A stretch of 64,000 nt of DNA. It comes from Mycobacterium sp. AT1 (GTDB taxonomy: Bacteria > Actinomycetota > Actinomycetes > Mycobacteriales > Mycobacteriaceae). Shown in pieces: positions 26,333 to 34,810 of this stretch. The notes under the pieces were generated by a model. The model did not search any database and was not told where the DNA came from. It worked only from the letters and a program-made list of their open reading frames with translations. The DNA lies in the NCBI RefSeq assembly GCF_002043095.1, contig NZ_MVOC01000057.1, forward strand, positions 1-64,000. The letters run 5' to 3'. Within the stretch, counting starts at the first letter, position 1; each line of letters starts with the position of its first letter. The translations under genes were made by a program, and so were the position numbers.

Positions 26333-27369
26333 CGGCCGTGCTCGACGAATCCACCGAGACGACGACGGCGCCGGACGACGTGGTCCGCTTCGCGTCGTGG
26401 CCCGCGCGGGCTGCCGCCCTGCTGCTCGACGTCATGCCGGGGGTCGCCGTGGTTACGACGATGGCGCTGCTGGCGTACACCACACCCGTCGGGGGGTGGC
26501 TCTGGTGGGTGTTCATGGCAGCGCTGGCGGTCGCCGTCCTCGCCACGTTGGTGAACCGGTGGCTGCTGCCGTCGGTGGTCGGCGCGACGATGGGTCGCGC
26601 GGTCGCGGGCATTCGCGTCACGACGCCGACCGGGCAGCCGGTGGGCAGCGTCCGCCTGTTGGCGCGAGACTTCGCCCACCTCCTTGACACCGCGGCCTTG
26701 TTCGTGGGCTGGCTGTGGCCCCTTGGTGACAAGCGGCACCGGACGTTCGCGGATCTGTTGTTACGCACCGAAGTTCGGGTCGTCGACGGCGGTGCCGAGT
26801 CCTCGGGCCGCGACGTGCGACGGATCGCCGGCTCCGTGCTGCTCGCCGCGGCGGTGTTGTGCGCGGCCGGTGGCGGGTTGGGCTATTTCCAGGTGTTCCG
26901 CCAGGACCGAGCTCTCGAACACGCGCGCACCGAGATCGCCGAGCAGGGTCCACGGATCGTCGAGCAACTGCTGAGCTACGGCACCAAGTCCGTGGTCGAC
27001 GACTTCGCACGCGCGCAGGGGCTTGCGACCGACGGATATCGGCCCCAGCTCGTCGCGCAGCAGCAGGCCGTCCAGAAGGCGGGTGTCACCGACAACGAAT
27101 ACTGGGCGGTGAGCAGCGCGGTGCTGTCGGTGACCCAGGATCGGGCGGCGATGCTGCTGGCCTTGCAGGGGCAACGCGGATCGGATCCGAACAACCTCAA
27201 GTTCATCACCGCCACCGTGCGGGCGGACTTCGAGAAGACGAACGACCGGTGGCAGGTCGCCGCTCTCACCGTTCTGAAGAAACCGTTGACGGGCCAGAAC
27301 GTCGCTCCGCAGCAACCGGCGCCACCGCCACCGCCAAAGCCGGCCCCGCCGAAGGGGTCTGGCCGATGA
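26329..27369 (+). CDS. mam1B: Mce-associated RDD-domain membrane protein Mam1B
   Basis: This is a 346-aa protein with two parts. Residues 20-150 or so are an RDD-family membrane domain (ARAALLLDVMPGVAV, RAVAGIRVTTPTGQPVG, RHRTFADLLLRTEV) with three helices. After another helix (about 168-188) comes an exported Mam-type NTF2-like domain, with a Pro-rich end (APPPPPKPAPPKG). It corresponds to Rv0176. The GTG at 26329 overlaps the mam1A stop (GTGA), and the ATG of mam1C overlaps its own stop. The RDD plus Mam fusion is typical of mce1-type clusters. Confidence 0.85.
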   Translation: MTAVLDESTETTTAPDDVVRFASWPARAAALLLDVMPGVAVVTTMALLAYTTPVGGWLWWVFMAALAVAVLATLVNRWLLPSVVGATMGRAVAGIRVTTPTGQPVGSVRLLARDFAHLLDTAALFVGWLWPLGDKRHRTFADLLLRTEVRVVDGGAESSGRDVRRIAGSVLLAAAVLCAAGGGLGYFQVFRQDRALEHARTEIAEQGPRIVEQLLSYGTKSVVDDFARAQGLATDGYRPQLVAQQQAVQKAGVTDNEYWAVSSAVLSVTQDRAAMLLALQGQRGSDPNNLKFITATVRADFEKTNDRWQVAALTVLKKPLTGQNVAPQQPAPPPPPKPAPPKGSGR

Positions 27370-27926
27370 GCCCGCGGCGCAAGGTGGACGCCAACGATCG
27401 GAACTTCTTCTCGACTGGCGCAGCCACCACCAAGACACCGCTGCGGTGGGGCCTTCCGTTGACGGCGATCCTGGCCTTCGTGCTGGCGGCCGTCGCGATT
27501 GCGGGCAGCATCTTCATGGTGGTCGACCACGAGAGCGTGAAGCGGACCGAGGACAGGGACGCGTCCGCGCTGTTCTACGTGCGTGGCTTCATGACGGAGT
27601 ACACCTCGTTGGATCCCTTCCACGCCAACGACTATGCGGACCGCATCCTCGCTCAGGGCACCGGCGACTTCGCAAAGTCCTTCAAGGAGAAGCTGAACGA
27701 GATCGTCATTCAGGTGGCTCGGGCCGAACCCACGACGGGTGTGGTCCAGGAGGCTGGCGTGCAGCGGTGGAACGACAACGGCAGCGCCGACATCCTGGTG
27801 GCGACCAACGTGAAATCCACCGGACCCGACGGCAAGACGCCCATTGAGAGCGGAACCCGTTGGGTCGTGACGACTATCGAGGAGGGACAGCAGTGGAAGA
27901 TCAGTCAGCTGATTCAAGTGATCTGA
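27366..27926 (+). CDS. mam1C: Mce-associated membrane protein Mam1C
   Basis: This is a 186-aa Mam protein. It has a basic cytosolic start (MSPRRKVDANDRN), a single membrane helix (about 29-52, LTAILAFVLAAVAIAGSIFMVV) and an exported NTF2-like domain ending WKISQLIQVI. It corresponds to Rv0177 (about 184 aa). The ATG at 27366 overlaps the mam1B stop, and mam1D begins inside its last 34 nt. Confidence 0.87.
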   Translation: MSPRRKVDANDRNFFSTGAATTKTPLRWGLPLTAILAFVLAAVAIAGSIFMVVDHESVKRTEDRDASALFYVRGFMTEYTSLDPFHANDYADRILAQGTGDFAKSFKEKLNEIVIQVARAEPTTGVVQEAGVQRWNDNGSADILVATNVKSTGPDGKTPIESGTRWVVTTIEEGQQWKISQLIQVI

Positions 27927-28804
27927 CCGCCGACGCTGCCGCCGCCTCAGTCCCGCAGGGCAAGGCGGGGCGCAACCGCCACCGGTTGCCGCGGCAGAAG
28001 GCGCAACAGGTCGACCAGTCGGATGAGACGACGGAAACTGCGGAGGCTCCGGAAGCCACGGAGCCCGCGGTCGAGGAGCCTGCGGAGGTTGCGGCAGAGG
28101 AGACGGTTGAGACCGACGAGGTCGACGTCCCAGAGGTCGCAGAGGTCGTCCCCGCCGAGCCGAAGCGCCGCCGTCGCCCGCTGTGGAAACGCGGCAAGGC
28201 CGACGCCTCTGACGTCGAAGCCTCTGACGTCGAAGCCTCTGACGTCGATGCCCAGGTGCCCGAAGACGTGGTACTCGTTCCGCACCGCACGGCGGGGCGG
28301 GCGCTCAAGCTCGTTGCGGTGGCTGCGGGTGTGTTGTTCGTCGGCGCGGCTGCCTTCGCCGGCGCCGCAATCCAGCCCTACCTCGCGGATCGGGCTGCGG
28401 TGCAGACGAAGTTCGTCATCGCCGAGACCGCGGCCAGCGCCATCACCACCCTGTGGACCTACACGCCGGACGACATGGACAAGCTGCCCGAGCGCTCCGC
28501 GAAGTACCTCGGCGGCGACTTCGCGGCCGACTACAAGCGCTACATCGACGCGATCGTCGCGCCGAACAAGCAGGCCCAGGTCACCAACAACACGCAGGTC
28601 CTCGGCGCAGCGGTGGAGTCGTTGACGCCGACGGAGGCCACCGCCATCGTCTACACCAACTCGGTGGCGACGAGCCCGGTCACCAAGGGCATCCCGTCGC
28701 TGCGGTACCTGTCCTACCGGCTCACCATGAAGCCGCAGGGCAACCGCTGGCTGATCACGCAGATGGTCGCCGTCACGAAGCTGGACCTGACCCCACGCCT
28801 GTAG
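27893..28804 (+). CDS. mam1D: Mce-associated membrane protein Mam1D with acidic N-terminal extension
   Basis: This is a 303-aa Mam protein in the Rv0178 position, longer than the M. tuberculosis form (about 244 aa) because of a Glu/Thr/Val-rich N-terminal region that includes three ASDVE repeats. One membrane helix lies at about residues 140-160 (LVAVAAGVLFVGAAAFAGAAI), followed by the exported NTF2-like domain ending KLDLTPRL. The GTG at 27893 has GAGGAGGGA upstream, inside mam1C. The disordered acidic region would be cytosolic and may contact partner proteins; that is inference. Confidence 0.85.
   Translation: MEDQSADSSDLTADAAAASVPQGKAGRNRHRLPRQKAQQVDQSDETTETAEAPEATEPAVEEPAEVAAEETVETDEVDVPEVAEVVPAEPKRRRRPLWKRGKADASDVEASDVEASDVDAQVPEDVVLVPHRTAGRALKLVAVAAGVLFVGAAAFAGAAIQPYLADRAAVQTKFVIAETAASAITTLWTYTPDDMDKLPERSAKYLGGDFAADYKRYIDAIVAPNKQAQVTNNTQVLGAAVESLTPTEATAIVYTNSVATSPVTKGIPSLRYLSYRLTMKPQGNRWLITQMVAVTKLDLTPRL
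28205..28249 (+). repeat. Three tandem 15-bp units in mam1D
   Basis: Units at 28205-28219, 28220-28234 and 28235-28249 (GCCTCTGACGTCGAA, last unit ending T) encode ASDVE-ASDVE-ASDVD in frame. Near-perfect nucleotide identity suggests recent slippage and possible length variation between strains. Confidence 0.9.
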
Positions 28805-28817
28805 CCGCGGAGGTGCA

Positions 28818-29501
28818 ATGGCCGTCGAATCGCCCGTCTCCCAACGGTTGACGGTCACCGCGCTGATGTTGCTTACCTTCGCGACGGGGTTGGTCGACGC
28901 CGTCAGCGTGCTGATCCTCGGACATGTGTTCGTGGCCAACATGACGGGCAACGTCATCTTCCTTGGCTTCTGGTTGGTGCCGCACTCCGGCGTCGACATG
29001 CTCGCCGCAGTGGTGGCGTTCACCAGCTTCGTCGCCGGAGCAGTGATAGGGGGACGGTTGGCGCGGCATCTCGACGCGAAGGTCCGCCGTTGGCTCGTCG
29101 TGGCACTGGGGTTGGAAGTCGTCGTGCTGGTGAGCCTTTCGGTGCTCGCCGGTACCGGTGTGTTGCAGTACACCGGCGTCGGGCGACTGGTGCTGATCTC
29201 CGGGCTCGCCGTCGTGTTCGGCACCCAGAACGCGACCGCGCGTCAGTTCGGGGTGCAGGAACTCAGTACGACGGTGTTGACGCAGACCGTCGTCGGCATC
29301 GGGTTCGACAGCAGGCTCGCCGGAGGAACTGGCGAGCGGGAGAAGCTGCGGTACGGCGTCATCCTCGTCATGTGCAGCGGCGCGGTGCTCGGTGCGACGT
29401 TGACGCTGTGGACCGTTGCGCCGGTGATCGCCATCGCCGCAACGGTAGTCGCGACGAGCGCGGCAATCTTCGCCTTCGGGCCAGCCAGCAACGCAACATA
29501 G
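28818..29501 (+). CDS. DUF1275 (YoaK-like) membrane protein
   Basis: This is a 227-aa, mostly hydrophobic protein of the DUF1275/YoaK family with about six helices. Conserved features are TGLVDAVSVLILGHVFVANM TGNVIFLG near the N-terminus, AGAVIGGRLARHL, and GTQNATARQFG in the second half. Its function is unknown in all organisms I know of. It starts 13 nt after mam1D with a GGAGGTG ribosome site, so it can be the last gene of the mce1 transcript. It is not, to my knowledge, a regular part of mce operons. Confidence 0.87.
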   Translation: MAVESPVSQRLTVTALMLLTFATGLVDAVSVLILGHVFVANMTGNVIFLGFWLVPHSGVDMLAAVVAFTSFVAGAVIGGRLARHLDAKVRRWLVVALGLEVVVLVSLSVLAGTGVLQYTGVGRLVLISGLAVVFGTQNATARQFGVQELSTTVLTQTVVGIGFDSRLAGGTGEREKLRYGVILVMCSGAVLGATLTLWTVAPVIAIAATVVATSAAIFAFGPASNAT

Positions 29502-29846
29502 CGGGGAACGTTGCTGGGTCGTCGACGGCGGTGATCTCGACCGCACTGACGGGCACCGCAGTGGAACGGGATCCCGCAGGTCAGGTGTGCGGAATGGTGC
29601 CGGAGTGGCAAATCCGTCGGTTGACACCTGTCGAGCCCTTGGCTTGCCTAGCCCAGCTTGGTTGCCCACCGTCAACTGGTCAGCGGATGCGCCAGCCAGC
29701 AAATCGCCTGATAGGGCAGCAAAAGTCGGGTCCGAGAGAGCCACTGCGCCAACCGACGGGGCCGTCAGCAATTTCCATTTTGCCGCCCGCGTAAGTGCTA
29801 GCGTGCTGTGGCGCAGCCCACTCGGGGCTATGAAGGGACAGGTCAG
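29502..29846. other. Intergenic region before the PE-PPE-domain gene
   Basis: This 345-nt region has no convincing gene. TAGCGT at 29799-29804 fits a TANNNT -10 box and would give a 5' leader of about 36 nt before the ATG at 29847. CGGGATCCCG at 29567-29576 is a perfect short palindrome. TTGACA near 29619 has no good partner -10. I see no strong terminator hairpin for the mce1 operon. Confidence 0.45.
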
Positions 29847-32027
29847 ATGGCAGGGAGTCACCGCACCAGAAGTCGTCGGCAGTTCAGCGTGGCGCTCGTC
29901 AGCGCTGCCACAGCGACTGCCACGGCCCTGACCGTCGGTGTCCAACCGCCACCCGATCCGGCCAAGCGTGCCAGCGCTGAGAGCGTCGACCTGGCCGCCG
30001 CGACCCAGTTGCTGCCGACGCACGACAAGGTGTCCGACATCACCGGCGGTCTCGGCTCGACGATCTACGACCGGGGTCAGGTGCTCTCCGACGCGGTCAT
30101 CAGGGCCATCGTCAACGGCATCGACCTGTCGGCCCTGCCCAAGGCCGCCGGCGTCGACCTTTCGTTGGTGATCCAACTCCTGAAGGCCCTGAAGATCGAC
30201 GGCATCGACGGTGTCCCGCTGAATCTCGTCACCTCCGGGCCTGCCTTCGCAGCCTTGAAGATGCTCGGCGTCGACCTCGGCTGGGTACCGGCGCTGCCGA
30301 ACTCGCTGGCGAACGAGATCAACAACACCCCGTACGCCCGCCTTGGCGTCGACGGTGTCTTGGACCTCCTCCTTGGCGAGCTGAAGAACAGTCCGCTCGC
30401 CGGGGCGGCCGCCCTGATCAAACCCCTGACCGACCTGCTCGGCCTGATCACCAATCAGATTCCCGACGCGGTCGACGTCCGGGTAATCCCCACCGTGGGG
30501 ATGGGGTTCGGCGCGTACGCCGCAGCCATGGCGTATGAAAAGGTGCTCGCCGACCTCTCCATGCAACCCGGTGGTCTGGACCACGTCTTCGGTGCCGATC
30601 CGATCCTCGGCAGCCTCACCGTCCTGCCGCTGATCCTGATCAACAACCCGGCCCGCCCCGACGGCGGCGCACTCGCCCGATTTGGAGCACTGGCCGCGCT
30701 CCTCGGCATCAACACCGTGAACCCCACGACCGAGTTCACCAGCAACGGCAACGGATTCAGCCTCCCCGGCCTGGGCACCGGTGTCGAACTTGGCCATGCA
30801 AATCTCTTGCCAGTCCTGGTCGACGCCACCTACGAATATCAGCCGTTGTCGGACCTGGCCTCATGGCCCAATCCCTTCACGCTCGCCAACAACCTGGCGG
30901 CGGGTCTGTCGCCGACGTACATGCTGCGGGGACTCGACCTGGACCTCGGCGGGCTCACCGGGCAGATCCTCAAGGGAGTGAATGACGCCCTCGGCGGGAT
31001 CAATCCCCTCGACCCCGACTCGGCGTTGGCGATCAACCTGTATCTCACGTTGCACACGTCGACCTTGCCGCTGTTGGAGCCGCTGTATCTGACGTCGGAC
31101 GTACTCAACGTCGTCGGGCTCCATCCGTTGGCGCAGATTCCGATGCGACTGGCGAATGCCCTTGCGCCCGCGCTGCGGATCCTCACCGACGTTGGCTACG
31201 CCAACACCGTTCGCAACGAGGACGGGACCTACACCAGGGACTTCGACGATGCGGGCACCGAGGTGCCGTTCATGTCCTTCCCGAAGCTGGACCCCGGCCT
31301 GGTGCTGAACGACGCCTTCAAGGCGTTGGTGGCCGGATTCCAGAAGGAACTCGGACCCAACCCGACGCCGGGCACGCCCAACGTGCTGTCCAACCTCCTC
31401 GACGCACTGCGCAAGGGCGGCCTGCTCGACAATCTGTTGAATCTCATCACCCCGCCGTCGGCGGCCAAGACCACCACGGCGGCCCTGTCCAAGACCGCGG
31501 CCGCAGACGTTCCGTCCCCGAGTGCGCAACTGCTCAGCGTCGTGCCCTCGAGTGGGGAAGTCGCGAAGGATGCTGCGCCTGAACATGATTCGAAGTCGGC
31601 GCAGAAGCAGTCGGCCAGTGGTGAGACCACCGCGGCGGCAGGCGAGAAGACTCCGGCCCCCGGCGAGGAGGCCCAGGGCGAAGAGGGCGACAAGTCTTCG
31701 GTCGTCGGTGACGGAACGGGTGGGGACAAGACTTCGGACACGACACCGGCGGCGGGGGACAAGACGCCCGATGCCGGCGACAAGACGCCGGATGCCGGCG
31801 ACAAGACGGGCGGGGACAAGCCCACGGCCGCCAACGAGGACCCGAAGCCCGCTTCAGGCCCCAAACATGCCAAGCCAGAGGGGGATTCGACCCCGACCGT
31901 CAGTGTCAAGACCGGCAAGACGAACGCGCCGAAGCACGCCAAGCCCGAGAAGCCGAATGGCGCTGGTGTGAAGACCGGTTCGGACAAGACGCAGTCGGAC
32001 GGCGGGTCGGCCGACAAGGCGGCCTGA
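29847..32027 (+). CDS. Secreted PE-PPE-domain protein with charged repeat tail
   Basis: This is a 726-aa exported protein. The N-terminus (SRRQFSVALVSAATATA) looks like a Tat-type signal peptide. Residues of about 50-530 resemble the PE-PPE C-terminal (PF08237) alpha/beta-hydrolase-like domain, with many short hydrophobic and Leu/Asn-rich segments but no PE or PPE N-domain. From about residue 545 the tail is low complexity, rich in Lys, Thr, Asp, Pro and Ala with GDKTPDA units and PKHAKPE. The ATG at 29847 has GGGACAGG upstream. It follows the mce1 cluster in the same direction but with its own likely promoter. Lipid esterase activity is possible; I cannot assign a catalytic Ser confidently. 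Confidence 0.72.
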   Translation: MAGSHRTRSRRQFSVALVSAATATATALTVGVQPPPDPAKRASAESVDLAAATQLLPTHDKVSDITGGLGSTIYDRGQVLSDAVIRAIVNGIDLSALPKAAGVDLSLVIQLLKALKIDGIDGVPLNLVTSGPAFAALKMLGVDLGWVPALPNSLANEINNTPYARLGVDGVLDLLLGELKNSPLAGAAALIKPLTDLLGLITNQIPDAVDVRVIPTVGMGFGAYAAAMAYEKVLADLSMQPGGLDHVFGADPILGSLTVLPLILINNPARPDGGALARFGALAALLGINTVNPTTEFTSNGNGFSLPGLGTGVELGHANLLPVLVDATYEYQPLSDLASWPNPFTLANNLAAGLSPTYMLRGLDLDLGGLTGQILKGVNDALGGINPLDPDSALAINLYLTLHTSTLPLLEPLYLTSDVLNVVGLHPLAQIPMRLANALAPALRILTDVGYANTVRNEDGTYTRDFDDAGTEVPFMSFPKLDPGLVLNDAFKALVAGFQKELGPNPTPGTPNVLSNLLDALRKGGLLDNLLNLITPPSAAKTTTAALSKTAAADVPSPSAQLLSVVPSSGEVAKDAAPEHDSKSAQKQSASGETTAAAGEKTPAPGEEAQGEEGDKSSVVGDGTGGDKTSDTTPAAGDKTPDAGDKTPDAGDKTGGDKPTAANEDPKPASGPKHAKPEGDSTPTVSVKTGKTNAPKHAKPEKPNGAGVKTGSDKTQSDGGSADKAA
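31755..31811 (+). repeat. Tandem 21-bp units in the PE-PPE-domain gene tail
   Basis: Two full 21-bp units (31755-31775, 31776-31796) and a partial third encode GDKTPDA-GDKTPDA-GDKTG. They lie in a charged disordered tail where other GDKT motifs recur at irregular spacing. Confidence 0.85.
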
Positions 32028-32125
32028 GGTCGGCTGACGGCGGGCCGAGTCGGCCGGACGCTCGCGGGACGTCGCCGCCACTGCTGGGTGGCCGCGACGT
32101 TTCGTCGGCACCAACCTTACGAAAA

Positions 32126-32139
32126 CGTTTACGTAAACG
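32126..32139. promoter_or_regulatory. LacI-type operator overlapping promoter of the sugar ABC operon
   Basis: CGTTTACGTAAACG is a perfect 14-bp palindrome with a central CpG, the hallmark of LacI-family sites, 65 nt before the GTG of the transporter gene. TTTACG (32128-32133) and TAGCGT (32152-32157) can be -35 and -10 boxes 18 nt apart, so bound repressor would block polymerase. The cognate regulator is probably the LacI gene at the end of the same operon. Confidence 0.75.
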
Positions 32140-32203
32140 ATTTTCATGCTTTAGCGTCAGTCACACAACGCCCGGGGCGTCAGTTCGAAGATGAGGATGA
32201 CCA

Positions 32204-34810
32204 GTGAGCAGTACCTCTCGTGCCCACGAAGCGGGCGGCGGTGCGACCGTGGACGACCGAGGTGGGATCAGAGCCGAGCTCGTCGGAGCGTCGAAGCGCT
32301 TCGAGAGCGTCTACGCCGTTCGGGACGTGTCCCTGCAAATCAGGTCCGGCGAAGTGCTGGCCCTGGTCGGCGAGAACGGCGCAGGGAAGAGCACCTGCGT
32401 CAAGATGCTTGGCGGGGTCTACCACCCCACCGAGGGCGTAGTTCGGGTCGGCGGCGTCGACGTCGACCTACGCACCCCGCTCGACGCGCAGCACCTCGGC
32501 ATCGCCGTCGTCCACCAGCACCCAGGCTTGTTCCCGGACCTGCCGATCTACGAGAACGTCTACGCCGGAAGGCCTCTCACCAATCGCCTCGGTCTCCTTG
32601 ACCACGCCCGGATGAGCCAGGAGGCGCGCCGGTGGCTGGAGGTCCTCGGCCTGCGGGTCGACCCGGCGATGACCACCGGCGAGCTCAACACCTCCGAACA
32701 GCAGCTGGTGGAGATCGCGAAGGCGCTGGCCTTCGACGCCACCATCCTGATCCTCGACGAACCAACCGCGTCGCTGACCATCGGTGAGACGCAGCGGCTG
32801 TTCTCGGTCATCGAAGATCTCAAGGAGCGCGGGGTGGCCATGCTCTTCGTCGGCCACCGCCTCGAAGAGATCGTGGCCATCTCCGATCGGGTCACGGTGA
32901 TGCGGGACGGTCGATGGGTCGCCGACCTCGTCACCGCCGACGTCGACCAGCACCGGATCGTCGAGCTGATGGTCGGCCGTGAGCTGACCGACATCTATCC
33001 GCCCAAGTCCGCGACCATCGGCGACGTCGTCCTCCGGTTGTCCAATCTCGGTGTCACGGGCCACTTCTCGGACGTCAGCCTCGACGTTCGCGCCGGCGAG
33101 ATCGTCGGCTTGGCCGGCCTCGTCGGCGCGGGACGCACCGAAGTCGCGAGGGCCGTCTTCGGCATCGACAAGCCCGCCACCGGCGAGATCGAGCTGGGCG
33201 GGCAAGCGGTGCGGATCGGTTCGCCCGCGGCCGCCCTGGCGCACGGCATCGCCTACGTCTCTGAGGACCGCCGCGGGCAGAGCATCGTCGAGGACTTCTC
33301 GATTCTCGACAACGCGACCCTGCCAGTCATCGACCAGGCGTCGCGCTTCGGTCTCATCCGGCACCGCGCCGAGTTCGCGCTGGTGGACGGTCCGTTGCAG
33401 CGCATGCAGCTCAAGTTCCGGAGCTATGCCCAGCCCATCGGCAACCTGTCCGGCGGCAATCAGCAGAAGGTGGTGCTGGCCAAGTGGCTGGCGACCAACC
33501 CGCGGTTGCTCATCCTCGACGAGCCCACCCAGGGCGTCGACATCCAGGCCAAGGCCGAGGTCCACCACATCATCGCCGAGCTGGCGCAACAGGGTCTTGC
33601 CATTCTGATGATCTCTTCGGACATGCCCGAGCTGCTGGGTACCTGCGACCGGATCTACGTGATGCACCAGGGCACGATCACCGCGGAGTTCGACGCCGAG
33701 CACGCCAACCAGATCGACATCGGGTTGGCTGCCACCGGTCTGCTCGACTCCGGGCGCGAGGTCGGTGCCACCTCCACCGCCGACCTCGACGTCATCAAGG
33801 CTCGGGAGGAGTCCGAGGTGGTGAGCGTCGGCGATGGCCGACGATCGGGGTGGCGCAAGGTCGTCGCCAGGCGCGAGGTCGGGCTGCTGGCCGCGGTGAT
33901 CGCGATCCTGGTGCCGCTGGGGTTCATCAACCCAAACCTGGTCAGCCCCTCCAACATTGGTGACCTCGGGGTGACGACCGCGCTGTACGGCGTGGCGTGC
34001 CTCGGTCAGATGGTGGTGATGCTGACCCGCAACATCGACCTCTCCCAAGGTTCGGTCATCGGGTTGTCCGCCTACGTCGCGGCCTGGTTCATGAGTTCCG
34101 AGCCGCAGGCACCCGTCGTCGTCGGCATCCTGATCGCCGTCGGGGTCGGGGTCGCATGCGGTGCGTTCAACGGTGTGATCGTCGCCTACGGCAGGGTGCC
34201 GTCCATCGTCGTCACCCTCGGAACGCTGGCGATCTTCCGCGGGATCGACGCCATCCTGTCCAACGGCCGACAGATCTCGTCGGGCATGGTCCCGCCCGGC
34301 TGGCTGGCCTGGACGGCGGGACGGCTCTTCGGCGTCTCCCTGCTGGTGTACATCGGGCTTGCCCTGTTCGTCGTCTTCGCGATCTTCCTGCGCACCACCC
34401 GCTTCGGTCGCGACATCTACGCCACCGGCTCGAATCCGGCAGGCGCCGACCTCATCGGCATCAAGACCCAGGCGCGCACGTTCGCCGCCTTCGTCATCTC
34501 CGGCACGCTGGCCGGGTTCGCGGGAGCGATGTGGGCGTCCCACTTCGCCACAGTCGACGGCCAGCTCGCCTACGGGTTGGAGCTCACCCTGGTCGCCTCG
34601 GTCGTGGTCGGCGGGGTTTCCCTGCGAGGCGGCGCCGGGACCGTCCTCGGCGTCCTGCTCGGCACGGTCACGCTGATCATCATCCAGAACGCCATCACGG
34701 TGGCCAGGATCAATCCGTCCTACCTGCAGGCCTTCTTCGGTGGCGCGATCCTGCTCACCGTCCTCATCGACACGCTGCTCTCGCGACGCGGCACCCGAGG
34801 AGCACGCTGA
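32204..34810 (+). CDS. Fused sugar ABC transporter ATPase-permease (RbsA-RbsC type)
   Basis: This is an 868-aa fusion. Residues of about 20-515 are a double-ATPase RbsA/XylG-type module. The first cassette has Walker A GENGAGKST and Walker B ILILDEPTAS. The second has the degenerate P-loop GLVGAGRTE, the signature LSGGNQQKVV and Walker B LLILDEPTQGVD. Residues of about 560-860 are an RbsC-type permease with 8-10 helices (TRNIDLSQGSVIGLSAYVAA, ATGSNPAGADLIGIK). These parts are normally separate proteins. It energises sugar import with the next two genes. The GTG at 32204 has GAGGA upstream. Its stop overlaps the next ATG. Confidence 0.92.
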   Translation: MSSTSRAHEAGGGATVDDRGGIRAELVGASKRFESVYAVRDVSLQIRSGEVLALVGENGAGKSTCVKMLGGVYHPTEGVVRVGGVDVDLRTPLDAQHLGIAVVHQHPGLFPDLPIYENVYAGRPLTNRLGLLDHARMSQEARRWLEVLGLRVDPAMTTGELNTSEQQLVEIAKALAFDATILILDEPTASLTIGETQRLFSVIEDLKERGVAMLFVGHRLEEIVAISDRVTVMRDGRWVADLVTADVDQHRIVELMVGRELTDIYPPKSATIGDVVLRLSNLGVTGHFSDVSLDVRAGEIVGLAGLVGAGRTEVARAVFGIDKPATGEIELGGQAVRIGSPAAALAHGIAYVSEDRRGQSIVEDFSILDNATLPVIDQASRFGLIRHRAEFALVDGPLQRMQLKFRSYAQPIGNLSGGNQQKVVLAKWLATNPRLLILDEPTQGVDIQAKAEVHHIIAELAQQGLAILMISSDMPELLGTCDRIYVMHQGTITAEFDAEHANQIDIGLAATGLLDSGREVGATSTADLDVIKAREESEVVSVGDGRRSGWRKVVARREVGLLAAVIAILVPLGFINPNLVSPSNIGDLGVTTALYGVACLGQMVVMLTRNIDLSQGSVIGLSAYVAAWFMSSEPQAPVVVGILIAVGVGVACGAFNGVIVAYGRVPSIVVTLGTLAIFRGIDAILSNGRQISSGMVPPGWLAWTAGRLFGVSLLVYIGLALFVVFAIFLRTTRFGRDIYATGSNPAGADLIGIKTQARTFAAFVISGTLAGFAGAMWASHFATVDGQLAYGLELTLVASVVVGGVSLRGGAGTVLGVLLGTVTLIIIQNAITVARINPSYLQAFFGGAILLTVLIDTLLSRRGTRGAR

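Noticed and set aside
28205..28249. CRISPR-like short repeats
   Set aside because: Units are contiguous in-frame codons within mam1D, with no spacers.
29620..29690. Direct repeat of CTTGG(C)TTGCC in the spacer before the PE-PPE-domain gene
   Set aside because: The copies differ in length by one base and have no dyad or regular spacing; probably chance.
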